A stretch of DNA of 64,000 nucleotides from Psychrobacter sp. BI730 (GTDB taxonomy: Bacteria; Pseudomonadota; Gammaproteobacteria; Pseudomonadales; Moraxellaceae), in contig NZ_JAATTV010000016.1 in assembly GCF_013414195.1 (NCBI RefSeq), forward strand, positions 1 through 64,000, in the 5' to 3' direction. The notes under the pieces were generated by a model that saw only the letters and a program-made list of their open reading frames with translations, was not told the DNA's origin and did no database searches. Shown one piece after another: positions 29,697 to 39,550 of this stretch (positions are counted from its first letter, which is position 1; every line of letters begins with the position of its first letter). The position numbers and the translations under genes are program-made.

Positions 29697-29964
29697 ATTT
29701 ATAGCTAGACTCATTGCTTAATTCGCTTGTTATTTTTAGTAGATTTAAAAATGTGCTGATATAATCTGCTCCTTTAGTTTGAGCAGCGTTACTCTTGCTG
29801 TTTGGTTTGCATCCGCTATGATAATCGTGTCTGTCAGTGTATAGTTTACTGACAATCCGTTTTCTTGCATAAATACTTGAAGTAGCGGCTTTGTATAACA
29901 TCTAATAATATAATACACCCCATTGTTTTTAGGGATATTTCTAATCAGATAAGGAATATTGGTT

Positions 29965-30933
29965 ATGGCTTCTGTACCCGATATGGTAAAAAAGCAACCC
30001 GCTCGTATCGCGGTCATTTTTCCTGGACAAGGATCTCAAGCAGTCGCAATGACGAGCGAGCTTGCTGAAATCTATCCAGAGATACGTGATACATTTACCG
30101 AAGCGAGTGATGCGCTTGGTGAGGATTTGTGGGCAATCTGTCAGGACGAAGAAAAACTCAATCAAACCCAATATACTCAGCCTGCGCTTTTGACAGCTAG
30201 TATTGCTATTTGGCGTGTTCTACAACAAAAAATAGAAGATACGCCTTGTTATTTAGCTGGTCACTCTTTGGGCGAGTACAGTGCCCTGTGTGCTGCCAAT
30301 GTGATATCGCTGGGTGATGCAGTCACCTTAGTATATAAGCGCGGTCAGTTGATGCAAGAGGCCGTTGTAGGTGTCGATACTGCTATGGCAGCAGTACTAG
30401 GACTAGAAGACAACCGAGTCGAAAACTTGTGTGAGCAAGCAACCGAACATGTCGAAGATGCAGTAGTCGGTGCAGCCAACTTTAATAGTCCAGGACAAGT
30501 GGTTATCTCGGGTAACGCTGCTGGTGTCAATGCTGTTATTGATAAAGTCAAAAATACTGGCAAAAAATCTGTTCCTCTAAAAGTGAGTGTGCCGTCTCAT
30601 TGTGCCCTTATGGAACCTGCCAGCAATGCATTGGCTGAGATACTAGCGGGTATCAAGTTTGATCAGGCAACCATTCCTGTTATACAAAATCGCTATGCAC
30701 GCGTTGAAACCAGTGCGGTCGGTATCAAGCAAGCATTGACTGAACAGCTGAGCGAGCCAGTACTGTGGTCAAAAACCATGCAAGAGCTAGCTGATAAGCA
30801 AATTAATATCTTAATCGAATGCGGCAGTGGTAATGTACTGAGCAATTTGGCGAAGCGTCAGGCGCAGCCAATCGCCAGCTATCCTACTGACAAGCCTGCC
30901 CGTCTAGAAAAATTATTGGAGGTGTTATCATGA
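29965..30933 (+). CDS. fabD: Malonyl-CoA:ACP transacylase
   Basis: 322 aa from ATG 29965, with AAGGA at good spacing (an in-frame TTG two codons earlier is rejected). IAVIFPGQGSQAVAMTSEL at residues ~13-31 and the nucleophile Ser in LAGHSLGEYSALCAA. A second signature is VPSHCALMEPASNALAEIL. Loads malonate onto ACP for fatty acid synthesis. Overlaps fabG by 4 bp (ATGA). Confidence 0.97.
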   Translation: MASVPDMVKKQPARIAVIFPGQGSQAVAMTSELAEIYPEIRDTFTEASDALGEDLWAICQDEEKLNQTQYTQPALLTASIAIWRVLQQKIEDTPCYLAGHSLGEYSALCAANVISLGDAVTLVYKRGQLMQEAVVGVDTAMAAVLGLEDNRVENLCEQATEHVEDAVVGAANFNSPGQVVISGNAAGVNAVIDKVKNTGKKSVPLKVSVPSHCALMEPASNALAEILAGIKFDQATIPVIQNRYARVETSAVGIKQALTEQLSEPVLWSKTMQELADKQINILIECGSGNVLSNLAKRQAQPIASYPTDKPARLEKLLEVLS

Positions 30934-31658
30934 GCCGTACGATTACATTAGTGACTGGCGCTAGCCGAGGTATTGGTAAGGCAGTGGCCAAGCGTTTTGC
31001 TAAAGAAGGACATTTTGTCATTGGAACCGCGACCACCGAAAAAGGCGCTGAGCTTATCGATGACTACCTTCATGATACTGGTGGTATTGGTCGTGTTTTA
31101 GACGTACGTGATACTGCTCAAATTGACAAATTATTTGAAGAGATCGAAAGCGTCTATGGTGCGGTACAAGTATTGGTTAACAATGCCGGTATCACTCAAG
31201 ATGGTCTACTGATGCGCATGAAAGATGAAGATTGGGAAAACGTTATTGATACCAATCTGACATCGGTATATCGCATGAGCAAACGTGCCGTACGCGGTAT
31301 GATGAAAGCACGCCGCGGCCGTATTATCAACATCACCTCAGTAGTAGCTCAAATGGGCAATGCAGGCCAATCTAACTATGCGGCGACCAAAGCTGGCGTA
31401 GAAGGGTTTAGCCGTACGCTTGCACGTGAGATTGGTTCACGCCAAGTGACCATTAACTGCGTGGCACCAGGCTTGATCGAAACGGATATGACAGATGAGC
31501 TTGATGAGCGTCTATTGAACTCTATGTTAGATGCTGTACCTATTAGTCGTCTTGGTCAGCCAGAAGACATCGCTGCAGCGGTACATTTCTTAGCTAGCGA
31601 TGAGGCCAGCTATATCACAGGTGCTGTCATTCCTGTCAATGGTGGCATGTATATGTAG
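30930..31658 (+). CDS. fabG: 3-oxoacyl-ACP reductase
   Basis: 242-aa short-chain dehydrogenase. Cofactor motif TGASRGIGKAVAKRF near residue 8, NNAG at ~85, and the Ser-Tyr-Lys triad in INITSVVAQMGNAGQSNYAATKAGVEGF. NADPH-dependent reduction of beta-ketoacyl-ACP. Start overlaps the fabD stop. Confidence 0.98.
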   Translation: MSRTITLVTGASRGIGKAVAKRFAKEGHFVIGTATTEKGAELIDDYLHDTGGIGRVLDVRDTAQIDKLFEEIESVYGAVQVLVNNAGITQDGLLMRMKDEDWENVIDTNLTSVYRMSKRAVRGMMKARRGRIINITSVVAQMGNAGQSNYAATKAGVEGFSRTLAREIGSRQVTINCVAPGLIETDMTDELDERLLNSMLDAVPISRLGQPEDIAAAVHFLASDEASYITGAVIPVNGGMYM

Positions 31659-31725
31659 TCAATATACGAGCGTTACATAGTTATAATAAAAAACTGTGTG
31701 AACGAGTGTAAACTATAATAAAGGG

Positions 31726-31734
31726 TGCTATAAT
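31726..31734 (+). promoter_or_regulatory. Extended -10 promoter of acpP
   Basis: TGCTATAAT matches the extended -10 consensus exactly. It gives acpP its own strong start, with a ~190-nt leader beginning just before the hairpin at 31753-31778. Confidence 0.6.
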
Positions 31735-31752
31735 GACGGATACTTTTGAGTC

Positions 31753-31781
31753 AAAGCCCTGTATGATAACAGGGCTTTATT
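31753..31781 (+). terminator. Hairpin after fabG, within the acpP leader
   Basis: AAGCCCTGT / ACAGGGCTT stem with loop ATGATA and a short T-containing tail. It lies downstream of the acpP -10, so it may be a partial fabG terminator or a 5' stem-loop on acpP mRNA. Confidence 0.55.
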
Positions 31782-31929
31782 AGACATCAGACAAACTGTA
31801 TAACATGTCATAGAGTACTCAGACAGCATTGCTAGTCTGGCAAACGCATTTTATATACCATGCTATAGCGTTTAAATAAGGCGATATAGCAGTTTATTAA
31901 AAATAATAGATGATAACGGAGTGATCTAC

Positions 31930-32166
31930 ATGAGTAATGATATCGAGCTAAGAGTAAAAGCAGCAGTAGCTGAGCAACTAGGTATGAATGTTGAAGACAT
32001 CAATAACGATGCTTCATTCATGGAAGACCTAGGTGCAGATTCTTTAGACCTAGTTGAATTGGTTATGTCATTTGAAAGTGATTTTGGTATCACTATTCCT
32101 GATGAAGATTCTGCAGAATTGACTACTGTTCAAAAAGCAATCGATTACGTACAAGCCCAACTATAA
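31930..32166 (+). CDS. acpP: Acyl carrier protein
   Basis: 78 aa from ATG 31930 (a GTG three codons earlier is rejected; GGAG is spaced for the ATG). Acidic. The phosphopantetheine Ser is in [20 protein letters not shown] near residue 37. Central acyl carrier of fatty acid synthesis. fabF, which usually follows acpP, is not here. Confidence 0.98.
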   Translation: MSNDIELRVKAAVAEQLGMNVEDINNDASFMEDLGADSLDLVELVMSFESDFGITIPDEDSAELTTVQKAIDYVQAQL

Positions 32167-32195
32167 TTTGCTACTTATTTAGCAGATTTATAATG

Positions 32196-32226
32196 CCGCT
32201 TATCTGATTAGATAGGCGGTTTTTTT
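32196..32226 (+). terminator. Terminator of acpP
   Basis: CCGCTTATCT / AGATAGGCGG 10-bp stem (one G-T pair), GATT loop, seven T following. Confidence 0.9.
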
Positions 32227-32284
32227 GTGGGCGCGTGATTATTATCTTTAAACGCAGCAATCGAATTTAACATTGACTACGTCA

Positions 32285-32314
32285 ATTCAACATTATTCAA
32301 CATTATTCAACATA
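32285..32314. repeat. Tandem 10-bp repeat, three copies
   Basis: ATTCAACATT, ATTCAACATT, ATTCAACATA in direct contiguous order between acpP and the kbp-like gene. Confidence 0.85.
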
Positions 32315-32458
32315 CTATTACTATCTACATCGACTCCTTTTATCTATACTCATAACAGTAAGTCGTAGAAAAAGACGCCAGTTAGATTTTCAGTATATTG
32401 TCTGACTATGTGTTTTATTAAAAGAATGATAAATAATAATATTTCAAGGAGTAGATAT

Positions 32459-32968
32459 ATGGGTATGTTTAGCTTTGCAAAAGATATCGGTGATAAGATT
32501 TTTAACCGTGATGACGAAAAGCATGATGCTAAGACAGAAACGAAAGCAGATGCCAATACACCAGTACAAAGCAGTGAGCCGAGTGCACAATCAGTGGCAA
32601 ATATTTTGTTGCGCCGTATTCAGCAGCAAAACCTCAATATCAGTAACCTAAAAATCAAATATAATGGTTCTACAGATACTGCAGAAATCAGTGGTAATGC
32701 TAAAACTCAAGCTGATCGTGAAAAAGCAATTATCGCTATCGGTAACGTGCAAAACGTTGCAAAAGTTATTGATAACATCGATATTGAAGAAGATGCACCT
32801 GAATCTACGATGTATACGGTAAAGTCTGGTGACAGTTTGTCTAAAATCGCTAAAGAAGTATATGGTTCATCTGGTGACTATATGAAGATATTTGAAGCGA
32901 ACAAGCCAATGTTGTCTGATCCAGATAAAATCTATCCAGGTCAAGTATTACGCATTCCTAAGCCGTAA
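32459..32968 (+). CDS. BON-LysM protein, Kbp/YgaU-like
   Basis: 169 aa from ATG 32459, with AAGGAG ahead. N-terminal MGMFSFAKDIGDKIF is nearly identical in style to E. coli Kbp (YgaU). A charged spacer is followed by a BON domain (about residues 50-112, ILLRRIQQQNLNISNLKIKYNGSTDTAEISGNA) and one LysM domain (about 118-168, YTVKSGDSLSKIAKEVYGS to YPGQVLRIPKP). No signal peptide. The E. coli homologue is a cytoplasmic K+ sensor (149 aa); the same role here is inference. Confidence 0.88.
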   Translation: MGMFSFAKDIGDKIFNRDDEKHDAKTETKADANTPVQSSEPSAQSVANILLRRIQQQNLNISNLKIKYNGSTDTAEISGNAKTQADREKAIIAIGNVQNVAKVIDNIDIEEDAPESTMYTVKSGDSLSKIAKEVYGSSGDYMKIFEANKPMLSDPDKIYPGQVLRIPKP

Positions 32969-33019
32969 TGTTCGAAGTAGTGTATAAAGACACGTTATTT
33001 TAGATATAGTATTTTCAGT

Positions 33020-33053
33020 AAAAAAGCCTCTTATTGTTAAGAGGCTTTTTTTA
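33020..33053. terminator. Bidirectional terminator kbp-like / queG
   Basis: AAAAAGCCTCTTA / TAAGAGGCTTTTTTT stem between convergent genes. Confidence 0.9.
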
Positions 33054-33114
33054 TGTTGTACACTTCAACTAACCATTTTATCTCAGGGATATTTGATAGT
33101 TATAAAGTGATTGG

Positions 33115-34272
33115 TTAATTGGTTGAGTCTAGCTTACTATGCTGCTCAGCTAGAGCCCATTCGATATGCTCATCTAGCATGTCATTATGTATGGTTAATT
33201 TAGATTTTAACTGTTCGACTACTTCTAAGCTGGCATTAGCATTGCCAAGGCCGATAGCGATATTACGTAAAAAATTCACATAGCCGGTGCGTCTTAGCGG
33301 ACTACCTTGAGTGTTCTTCATAAAGTCGGCTTCTTGCCACTGCCATAGTTCAAGCAAGCTACTATTATCCAGTCCATGCCTTGGTGCGAAGTCATCAACG
33401 GTAGTTAGATTGGCATAACGATTCCATGGACAGATTAACTGGCAATCATCACAGCCAAAGACCCGATTGCCAATCGCGCGTCGATATTTAGTATCGATGA
33501 CACCATCATGCTCGATAGTCAAATAAGAGATACAAGCAGAGGCGTTGAGCTCATGGGGCGCTACAATTGCTTGAGTAGGGCATATGTCAATACAAGCGCT
33601 ACAACTACCGCAATGCTCCTTGACTGGTTTGTCATCGGGTAGCTCAAGGCTCAAAAACAGCTCACCAAGCACAAAAAATGAGCCAGCTTGCTTATTTATA
33701 AGTAGTGTATGTTTACCTGTCCAACCGAGACCTGCTGCATCTGCAATCGGCCGCTCAAAGATAGGCGCCGAATCGCTAAAAGGTCTAAACACAAATTCTT
33801 TTTCTGAACCGATATCCAAATGTTGCCATTCAGGCAGCATTGTTTCTATCTTTAAAGCCAATTGCTTTAAACGGCTACGCATTGTCTTATGGTAGTCGCG
33901 CCCTCTTGCATAACGCGCAATGATGCCTTTATTAGGATGGTCGTTATCACTGACAGCACGCGGTGTGGGTGCTTGAGTTAGATAGTCCATACGTACGCTG
34001 ATGATGGTCTTTGCGCCCTCGACTAACTGATCAGGATGAGCGCGCAGATCATGATTATTATGCATAAACTGCAGCTGGCCCTCATAGCCTTTATCTAGCC
34101 ACTTCTGTAGTTGTTCAATTTGCTTAGTAAACAAAGGATGATGCACAGATAGAAAACCACAATCAGCAAATCCTAGTGCCTGTGCTTGTGCTGTAATCCA
34201 CTGCTTAATATCAGCTGTGGTTGTAAATACAGTTGGGTTCGTAATGGTAATTTTGTTTTTATCAGTAGGCAT
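33115..34272 (-). CDS. queG: Epoxyqueuosine reductase QueG
   Basis: 385 aa. Cobalamin- and 4Fe-4S-dependent enzyme of the last step of queuosine synthesis in tRNA. Seen: the N-terminal ITAQALGFADCGFLSVHHP, IISVRMDYL, the GRDYHKTMRSRLKQLA segment, and two ferredoxin clusters in HCGSCSACIDICPTQAI (~residues 222-238) and FGCDDCQLICPWN (~272-284). A HEAT-like C-terminal part closes the protein. Often adjacent to nnr in proteobacteria; here the two are divergent. Confidence 0.95.
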   Translation of the reverse strand: MPTDKNKITITNPTVFTTTADIKQWITAQAQALGFADCGFLSVHHPLFTKQIEQLQKWLDKGYEGQLQFMHNNHDLRAHPDQLVEGAKTIISVRMDYLTQAPTPRAVSDNDHPNKGIIARYARGRDYHKTMRSRLKQLALKIETMLPEWQHLDIGSEKEFVFRPFSDSAPIFERPIADAAGLGWTGKHTLLINKQAGSFFVLGELFLSLELPDDKPVKEHCGSCSACIDICPTQAIVAPHELNASACISYLTIEHDGVIDTKYRRAIGNRVFGCDDCQLICPWNRYANLTTVDDFAPRHGLDNSSLLELWQWQEADFMKNTQGSPLRRTGYVNFLRNIAIGLGNANASLEVVEQLKSKLTIHNDMLDEHIEWALAEQHSKLDSTN

Positions 34273-34517
34273 AGATAGTAGGTGCTTATTAGATGGTTTT
34301 CTCGTTTGTTTTAATCAGATTATTCATATCTGACAATCAGAGATAATGTAAATACGGCTATGATAAGCCAGTGAGCAATGAGTGCAAGTATAAAAGAAAA
34401 TAAACTCACATTCATATTGATACATAAGTCGAGGTAAGCTTTTGCTAAGCTGATACGAGAAATGAGCAACCAAATTTAAATAAAATAAAAAATGAGTAGA
34501 AACACCAAGGATAAGTT

Positions 34518-36341
34518 ATGAGAAATAATACCAATTTATTACCTATAAAAAATACAAAACCTATCGCGCTATATAATAGTAAGCAGGTTTATGCGATGGA
34601 ACAGGCTTGGTTTTCACAAGGATACGACAGTTTTGGTTTGATGAAACAAGCGGCTTGGCAAATGACACAGCAAATAGAGCAGATTTATGAGCAAAGAAAC
34701 GTCAGTGCCAGCCATTCTACCAATACTAACATTTATCACCGTAGTGCTCATCCACGTCAAGCAAGTATCTGGGTAGGGAACGGTAATAATGGCGGTGATG
34801 GCTGGCTCATCGCTCATTATTTACAGCAAGCTGGCTGGCAAGTAGAAGTAATAACGGTTGGCTTTAGTGAAAATGATTTTGATCTCCATGATCAATCAGT
34901 AACTTCTAAAACTCCTAACAATGGAGACAGCGATAGTAGCAATATTACTGACTCGATAAAGGCATTACAGATAGCTTTAGCTAGCAGCTGTCACTATCAA
35001 CGATTTGAAGACATTGTTAGTCACGATGATGCGGATAAAAGACACTTGCCAGCTGATATCTATATCGATGCATTATTTGGTATTGGCTTAGATCGTGCAC
35101 CAGAAGTCGTTTATAAATCAGCTATTAAAGCTTTTAACAACGTTACTCAGAAAAATAACACACTAGCAATAGCAGTTGATATTCCAAGTGGTTTAGTGGC
35201 TTCTACTGGTGAAGTGTTCGAGCGCATAGCAATACAAGCTGACGTGACTCTATGTTTGATTGCGCGTAAGTTTGGTCTGCATACTAAAGATGGTACAGAT
35301 TATAGCGGAGACGTAATCGATATACCGTTGATACCTTATCAAAAAGCATGCCAGCAAACAGCTAGCCATCATACGATAGCTGAGAAAAATGCCAGTCAAG
35401 CATTTGAGCCAGTTGCCACGTTGATGACGGCTGCACATAGTATGAATCTGCGTCGCCAAAACAGCTATAAAGGCAGCTATGGTCATGTGCTAGTCATTGG
35501 CGGAAATCGCATCGATGGCTCTCAGGGTATGGGTGGTGCTGCCATACTGTCTGCAGCCAGTACGATGGCGACAGGTGCTGGTAAAATAACAGTTGCCTGT
35601 CATGAGGCTTTTCATGGGTCGTTACTGACTTCATTGCCAGATGCGATGACTATTAATCTACATGACGCAAGCGGCGTAAGAGATTTAATCAAGCAGGCCA
35701 GTGTCGTTGCCATTGGGATGGGACTTGACCGTGACGAAAAAGCCAACGCATTATTTATTGATTATGTACAGGCTGCTATAGAGAGTGAAAAATCAATTGT
35801 GATCGATGCTGATGGTCTTTATCACTTGGCATCACTGCACATGGGTAATCATGAGCTAATAACAGAGCTACGAAAATACAGTACGAATCATCGGGTTTGC
35901 TTGACGCCACATAGTGGGGAAGCAGCTAGATTACTTGAGCAAAAAGTAAGTAAGATTGAGTCCAATAGACTGCAAGCTATAAAACAGTGCGCTGCAACAT
36001 ATGGTGGTGACTGGGTATTAAAAGGGGCAGGATCGTTAGTGTTAGAACAAGAAGAGGGAAAAGAAAGAGTATATGTCTGTAATGTGGGTAATGCTGGCAT
36101 GGCAACCGCTGGCATGGGTGATGTGCTATCTGGGGTGACCGCTGGACTATTGGCACAGCAAGATTTATCAGCAGAGGCACGTAGCTTACATCAAGCGGTT
36201 CTTATACATGGGTTTGCAGGAGATGTATTAGTAGATCAAGCGAATAGCGACACCAATACATTGCTAGTGGGCCAACGAGGGCTACAAGCTCAAGATATGC
36301 CAGCAGCCATTCGTCACGTTATGCAGCTTATGATAGTTTGA
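34518..36341 (+). CDS. nnr: Bifunctional NAD(P)H-hydrate epimerase/dehydratase
   Basis: 607 aa, longer than typical (~500). N-terminal NnrE epimerase (about 15-260, AMEQAWFSQGYDSFGLMKQAAWQM, WVGNGNNGGDGWLIAHYLQQAGW, DALFGIGLDRAP). C-terminal NnrD dehydratase (about 310-600, NSYKGSYGHVLVIGGN, SEKSIVIDADGLYHLA, CLTPHSGEAARLL, NAGMATAGMGDVLSGV). Repairs damaged nicotinamide cofactors. Insertions near residues 55-75 and 120-150 (Ser/Asn/Asp-rich) account for the extra length. Start context lacks a strong ribosome site apart from AAGGATAAG. Confidence 0.95.
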   Translation: MRNNTNLLPIKNTKPIALYNSKQVYAMEQAWFSQGYDSFGLMKQAAWQMTQQIEQIYEQRNVSASHSTNTNIYHRSAHPRQASIWVGNGNNGGDGWLIAHYLQQAGWQVEVITVGFSENDFDLHDQSVTSKTPNNGDSDSSNITDSIKALQIALASSCHYQRFEDIVSHDDADKRHLPADIYIDALFGIGLDRAPEVVYKSAIKAFNNVTQKNNTLAIAVDIPSGLVASTGEVFERIAIQADVTLCLIARKFGLHTKDGTDYSGDVIDIPLIPYQKACQQTASHHTIAEKNASQAFEPVATLMTAAHSMNLRRQNSYKGSYGHVLVIGGNRIDGSQGMGGAAILSAASTMATGAGKITVACHEAFHGSLLTSLPDAMTINLHDASGVRDLIKQASVVAIGMGLDRDEKANALFIDYVQAAIESEKSIVIDADGLYHLASLHMGNHELITELRKYSTNHRVCLTPHSGEAARLLEQKVSKIESNRLQAIKQCAATYGGDWVLKGAGSLVLEQEEGKERVYVCNVGNAGMATAGMGDVLSGVTAGLLAQQDLSAEARSLHQAVLIHGFAGDVLVDQANSDTNTLLVGQRGLQAQDMPAAIRHVMQLMIV

Positions 36342-36363
36342 TATTTGCTTTCAAGAGATTTGA

Positions 36364-36861
36364 CTAGGTAGAAGAGTTGGAGCAATACTGTGTAATCGCT
36401 TGCTGTACGCGCTCGCGCTTAAGCTCAATCTCACGACCATCTAGATACTGACGTTTACCGTTGGCATCCATCTCATAGATACGGCCGCCGACATTTAAGT
36501 TGGTCAGATTATTACGCAATGATTGGCAGCGCTGAGCATTAGCCTGAGCTTCTTGTTCTTTAATACGTGCTTCAAGTGCTGCTACTCGCTGTTCTTCTGC
36601 AGTTTGAGCATTGCTGCTCTGGTTGGGATCTGTTTTCCCTGCCATTTGTCCTGCGTTGTTCTGTCTACCGTCACTACGAAATTCAATCAGTTCGATATTT
36701 TTACCGACTTGCGGTGCATGTTGGCTATATTTTACTTCACCATGTGCCCCAATAGATTTATAAACTTGAATGGCCTGACTGGCATTCATGGACAGCATTA
36801 GCATACACGCAGTACTCATCAACAGTTTGGCAGCGGTATTTATCTTAGACGCATATGCCAT
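36364..36861 (-). CDS. DUF4124-domain exported protein
   Basis: 165 aa. Signal peptide at 1-30 (TAAKLLMSTACMLMLSMNASQA), then a DUF4124 segment IQVYKSIGAHGEVKYSQHAPQVGKNIELIEF. A coiled-coil stretch follows (~83-110, AEEQRVAALEARIKEQEAQANAQR) and the tail RIYEMDANGKRQYLDGREIELKRERVQQAITQYC. Periplasmic; function unknown for the family. Convergent with nnr with only 22 bp between them and no terminator. Confidence 0.88.
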   Translation of the reverse strand: MAYASKINTAAKLLMSTACMLMLSMNASQAIQVYKSIGAHGEVKYSQHAPQVGKNIELIEFRSDGRQNNAGQMAGKTDPNQSSNAQTAEEQRVAALEARIKEQEAQANAQRCQSLRNNLTNLNVGGRIYEMDANGKRQYLDGREIELKRERVQQAITQYCSNSST

Positions 36862-37717
36862 AGTAGCGATCCTTTTATTTAATAAAAATCAAATGTATAT
36901 GGGTGTAAATATAACACTTGAACGTTTTATTGGTAGTAATAATGTGTCGACTATCGATTCTAGCAAATAATACTTATCAATGTATATTATTTAATAACTA
37001 TTAGTTTGGGATAGGCTTTAGAAGTTTTTCTTGACAATAACTCGTAAACCATCGAATATAATAGCAGTTGATTGGTCAGTGAGCGGCTTTTACGATGTTG
37101 CCGTGGCACTTGAGAAAGAAAACGATGAGTTACTTATCGGTAGCTTACGCAGTTTTATTTCCTTTGTGATAATGATATAGCAAGCATAGTGGCACAACGA
37201 CCACTATTGATAGCGATACATTGTCTCCGGACTTATCTGTCTACAATGACTAAGATAAACTTATTATTTGAAATGTGCTAAATGTGTTTTTAGCAGTTGT
37301 ATCAAACGCGATATAATATGCCGTTAAGAGATTTCCCCAAAGCCTATTGTAAGTTTTAAAAATCTTATAATTTAGTATTGGCCATGAAGTTTTTTTGCTT
37401 GTATATATCGATGCATCTGTACAAATAAAGTCACAATAGGTACTTGCTAGTATCAAATCTCAATAATAAGCGTCTTCTTTTATAGATGCACTCGCATCTT
37501 GTCACTGTATATCGATAAACATCCATCACAAAGCTGACCTAAAATACACTGCTATGTTTGATTAGTATTGTCCTATGAGACAGTTTTAATTAAACCTATT
37601 GGGCAGATATTCTTGATATGGACAAGAATTAGCGATCATTCAATAAGTGAAAATAACGACAGTAAGTAATTGTTTTTACTCATAGAATCCCGCAAATTCT
37701 CGCCGCAAAAAAAGGTG
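36862..37717 (+). other. Long non-coding region upstream of ilvBNC (856 bp)
   Basis: No convincing gene. Noted: TTGACA (37031) with TATAAT (37057) at an over-long 20-bp spacing; small hairpins TGCTAAA/TTTAGCA (~37276-37294), AGATGC/GCATCT (~37484-37499) and ATTCTTG/CAAGAAT (~37609-37629); and further TATAAT boxes at 37312 and 37366. Short open frames, e.g. ATG 37089-37165, contain some Leu/Val codons but no run typical of an ilv attenuator peptide. Confidence 0.5.
37031..37062 (+). promoter_or_regulatory. Promoter-like TTGACA/TATAAT pair
   Basis: Both hexamers match consensus perfectly, but the 20-bp spacer is three longer than optimal; AATATA at 18 bp is an alternative -10. It lies ~680 bp before ilvB and might drive a leader or small RNA. 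Confidence 0.35.
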
Positions 37718-39550
37718 ATGACAGTGACGCAAACCACGCAAAGTCCGAACATGACGGGACATACCCAAACGGGTAATGCCGCCAAAAATTTTGAACAAAA
37801 GCAACAACGTCTTGCAGAAGGTAGTGCACAGCCTGTGATGCTATCGGGCGCTGAAATGCTGGTGCAAGCACTGACTGACGAAGGTGTCGAATACATCTTT
37901 GGCTATCCAGGTGGTGCGGTCTTACATATTTATGATGCGCTGTTTCAGCAAGAAAATATTGAGCACATCTTAGTACGTCACGAGCAAGCAGCGGGCCACA
38001 TGGCTGATGCTTATTCGCGAGTGACTGGTAATACTGGCGTCGTGTTGGCCACATCAGGCCCTGGTGCGACTAATACCGTGACAGCTATTGCTACTGCCTT
38101 TATGGACTCTGTACCAATGGTTGTAATCGCAGGTCAGGTGCCAAGCAGCCTAATCGGTGAAGATGCTTTCCAAGAAACAGATATGGTAGGCGTATCACGT
38201 CCTATCGTTAAGCATAGCTTCCAAGTACGCCATGCTAGCGAAATTCCAATGATTGTAAAAAAGGCATTTTATATTGCCCAGACTGGTCGCCCAGGCCCTG
38301 TCGTCATTGATGTGCCAAAAGACATGACTGCGCCTAGCGAAAAATTCGCTTATGAATATCCAGAAGAAGTATTTATACGCTCGTATCAGCCTTCACTCAA
38401 AGGTCATAGTGGTCAAATCAAAAAAGCCATTGAAACGCTATTAGCAGCGCAGCGTCCAGTTGTATATGCAGGCGGCGGTGTGATTTGGAGCAATGCGCAC
38501 GAAGAATTAACAGATCTTGCACATCGTCTGAATTTACCAGTGACCAACACCTTGATGGGTCTTGGTACGTTCCCTGGCTCTGATCGTCAGTTCTTAGGTA
38601 TGCTTGGCATGCACGGTACTTACGAAGCCAATATGAGTATGCATCACGCTGATGTGATTTTAGCCGTCGGCGCGCGTTTCGATGATCGTGTGACCAACAA
38701 CGTTAAAAAATTCTGCCCTAACGCAACCATCATTCATATCGATATCGATCCTGCGTCAATTTCAAAAACGATTCTTGCGCACATTCCTATCGTAGGCGAT
38801 GTGAAATCGGTCTTAACAGACATGCTAGAGATTGTTGGTCAAGACAAACAGTTAGAGCAGCACGCATTGCTCGATTGGTGGTCACAAATTAATGAGTGGC
38901 GTAAGCGTCATGGCTTACGTTATGACACCAGCACAGATAATGGTATTAAGCCACAAAGTGTTGTACAAGCTCTAGATAAAGTGACTAACAGTAACGCTAT
39001 TATCACAAGTGACGTTGGTCAGCATCAGATGTTTGCGGCACTTTACTATACTTACAATGAGCCACGTCAATGGCTGAATTCAGGTGGTCTTGGTACCATG
39101 GGTGTTGGTCTGCCGTATGCAATGGCTGCCAAACTTGCCAATCCTGAGCGTGATGTGGTTTGTATCACGGGTGAAGGCTCTATTCAGATGAATATCCAAG
39201 AGCTATCGACCTGCTTGCAATATAACTTACCAGTTAAAATTCTGAACATTAACAATGCGCAGCTTGGTATGGTGAAGCAGTGGCAAGATATGCTGTATGA
39301 AGGTCGTCATGCCCAGTCTTATATGAACTCCTTACCAGATTTTGTCAAATTGGCTGAAAGCTATGGTCATGTCGGTATCAAAATTACTGACCCTGCGACC
39401 ATGGAAGCACAATTGGCTGAAGCAATGGCTATGAAAGACAAACTGGTATTTATCGATGTTTACGTCGATCGTAATGAGCATGTATATCCAATGCAAATCG
39501 CTGGACAGGCCATGCGTGATATGTGGTTAACAAAAGGGGAGCGTACCTAA
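37718..39550 (+). CDS. ilvB: Acetolactate synthase large subunit (IlvB/IlvI type)
   Basis: 610 aa from ATG 37718; a GTG at 37724 is better spaced from AAAGG and equally possible. ThDP enzyme of the first common step of Ile/Val/Leu synthesis. Catalytic Glu E89 in [20 protein letters not shown]-region [27 protein letters not shown]; and the cofactor motif [13 protein letters not shown]...NINN, with E486 in place of the usual Asp of GDG, a variant I believe is also seen in Pseudomonas-type enzymes. The first ~45 residues are an extra polar extension. Stop overlaps the ilvN start (TAATG). Confidence 0.95.
   Translation: MTVTQTTQSPNMTGHTQTGNAAKNFEQKQQRLAEGSAQPVMLSGAEMLVQALTDEGVEYIFGYPGGAVLHIYDALFQQENIEHILVRHEQAAGHMADAYSRVTGNTGVVLATSGPGATNTVTAIATAFMDSVPMVVIAGQVPSSLIGEDAFQETDMVGVSRPIVKHSFQVRHASEIPMIVKKAFYIAQTGRPGPVVIDVPKDMTAPSEKFAYEYPEEVFIRSYQPSLKGHSGQIKKAIETLLAAQRPVVYAGGGVIWSNAHEELTDLAHRLNLPVTNTLMGLGTFPGSDRQFLGMLGMHGTYEANMSMHHADVILAVGARFDDRVTNNVKKFCPNATIIHIDIDPASISKTILAHIPIVGDVKSVLTDMLEIVGQDKQLEQHALLDWWSQINEWRKRHGLRYDTSTDNGIKPQSVVQALDKVTNSNAIITSDVGQHQMFAALYYTYNEPRQWLNSGGLGTMGVGLPYAMAAKLANPERDVVCITGEGSIQMNIQELSTCLQYNLPVKILNINNAQLGMVKQWQDMLYEGRHAQSYMNSLPDFVKLAESYGHVGIKITDPATMEAQLAEAMAMKDKLVFIDVYVDRNEHVYPMQIAGQAMRDMWLTKGERT

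Noticed and set aside
36341..36364. Missing terminator between convergent nnr and DUF4124 genes
   Set aside because: The 22-bp gap has no hairpin, but overlapping convergent transcript ends are common; not treated as unusual.
37089..37165. Possible ilv leader peptide with several Leu/Val codons
   Set aside because: Too few consecutive branched-chain codons and no adjacent mutually exclusive hairpins; more like chance.
39170..39178. Asp-to-Glu change in the ThDP GDG motif of IlvB (E486)
   Set aside because: Glu keeps the charge and I recall the same variant in other gammaproteobacterial enzymes, so it is unlikely to signal loss of function.
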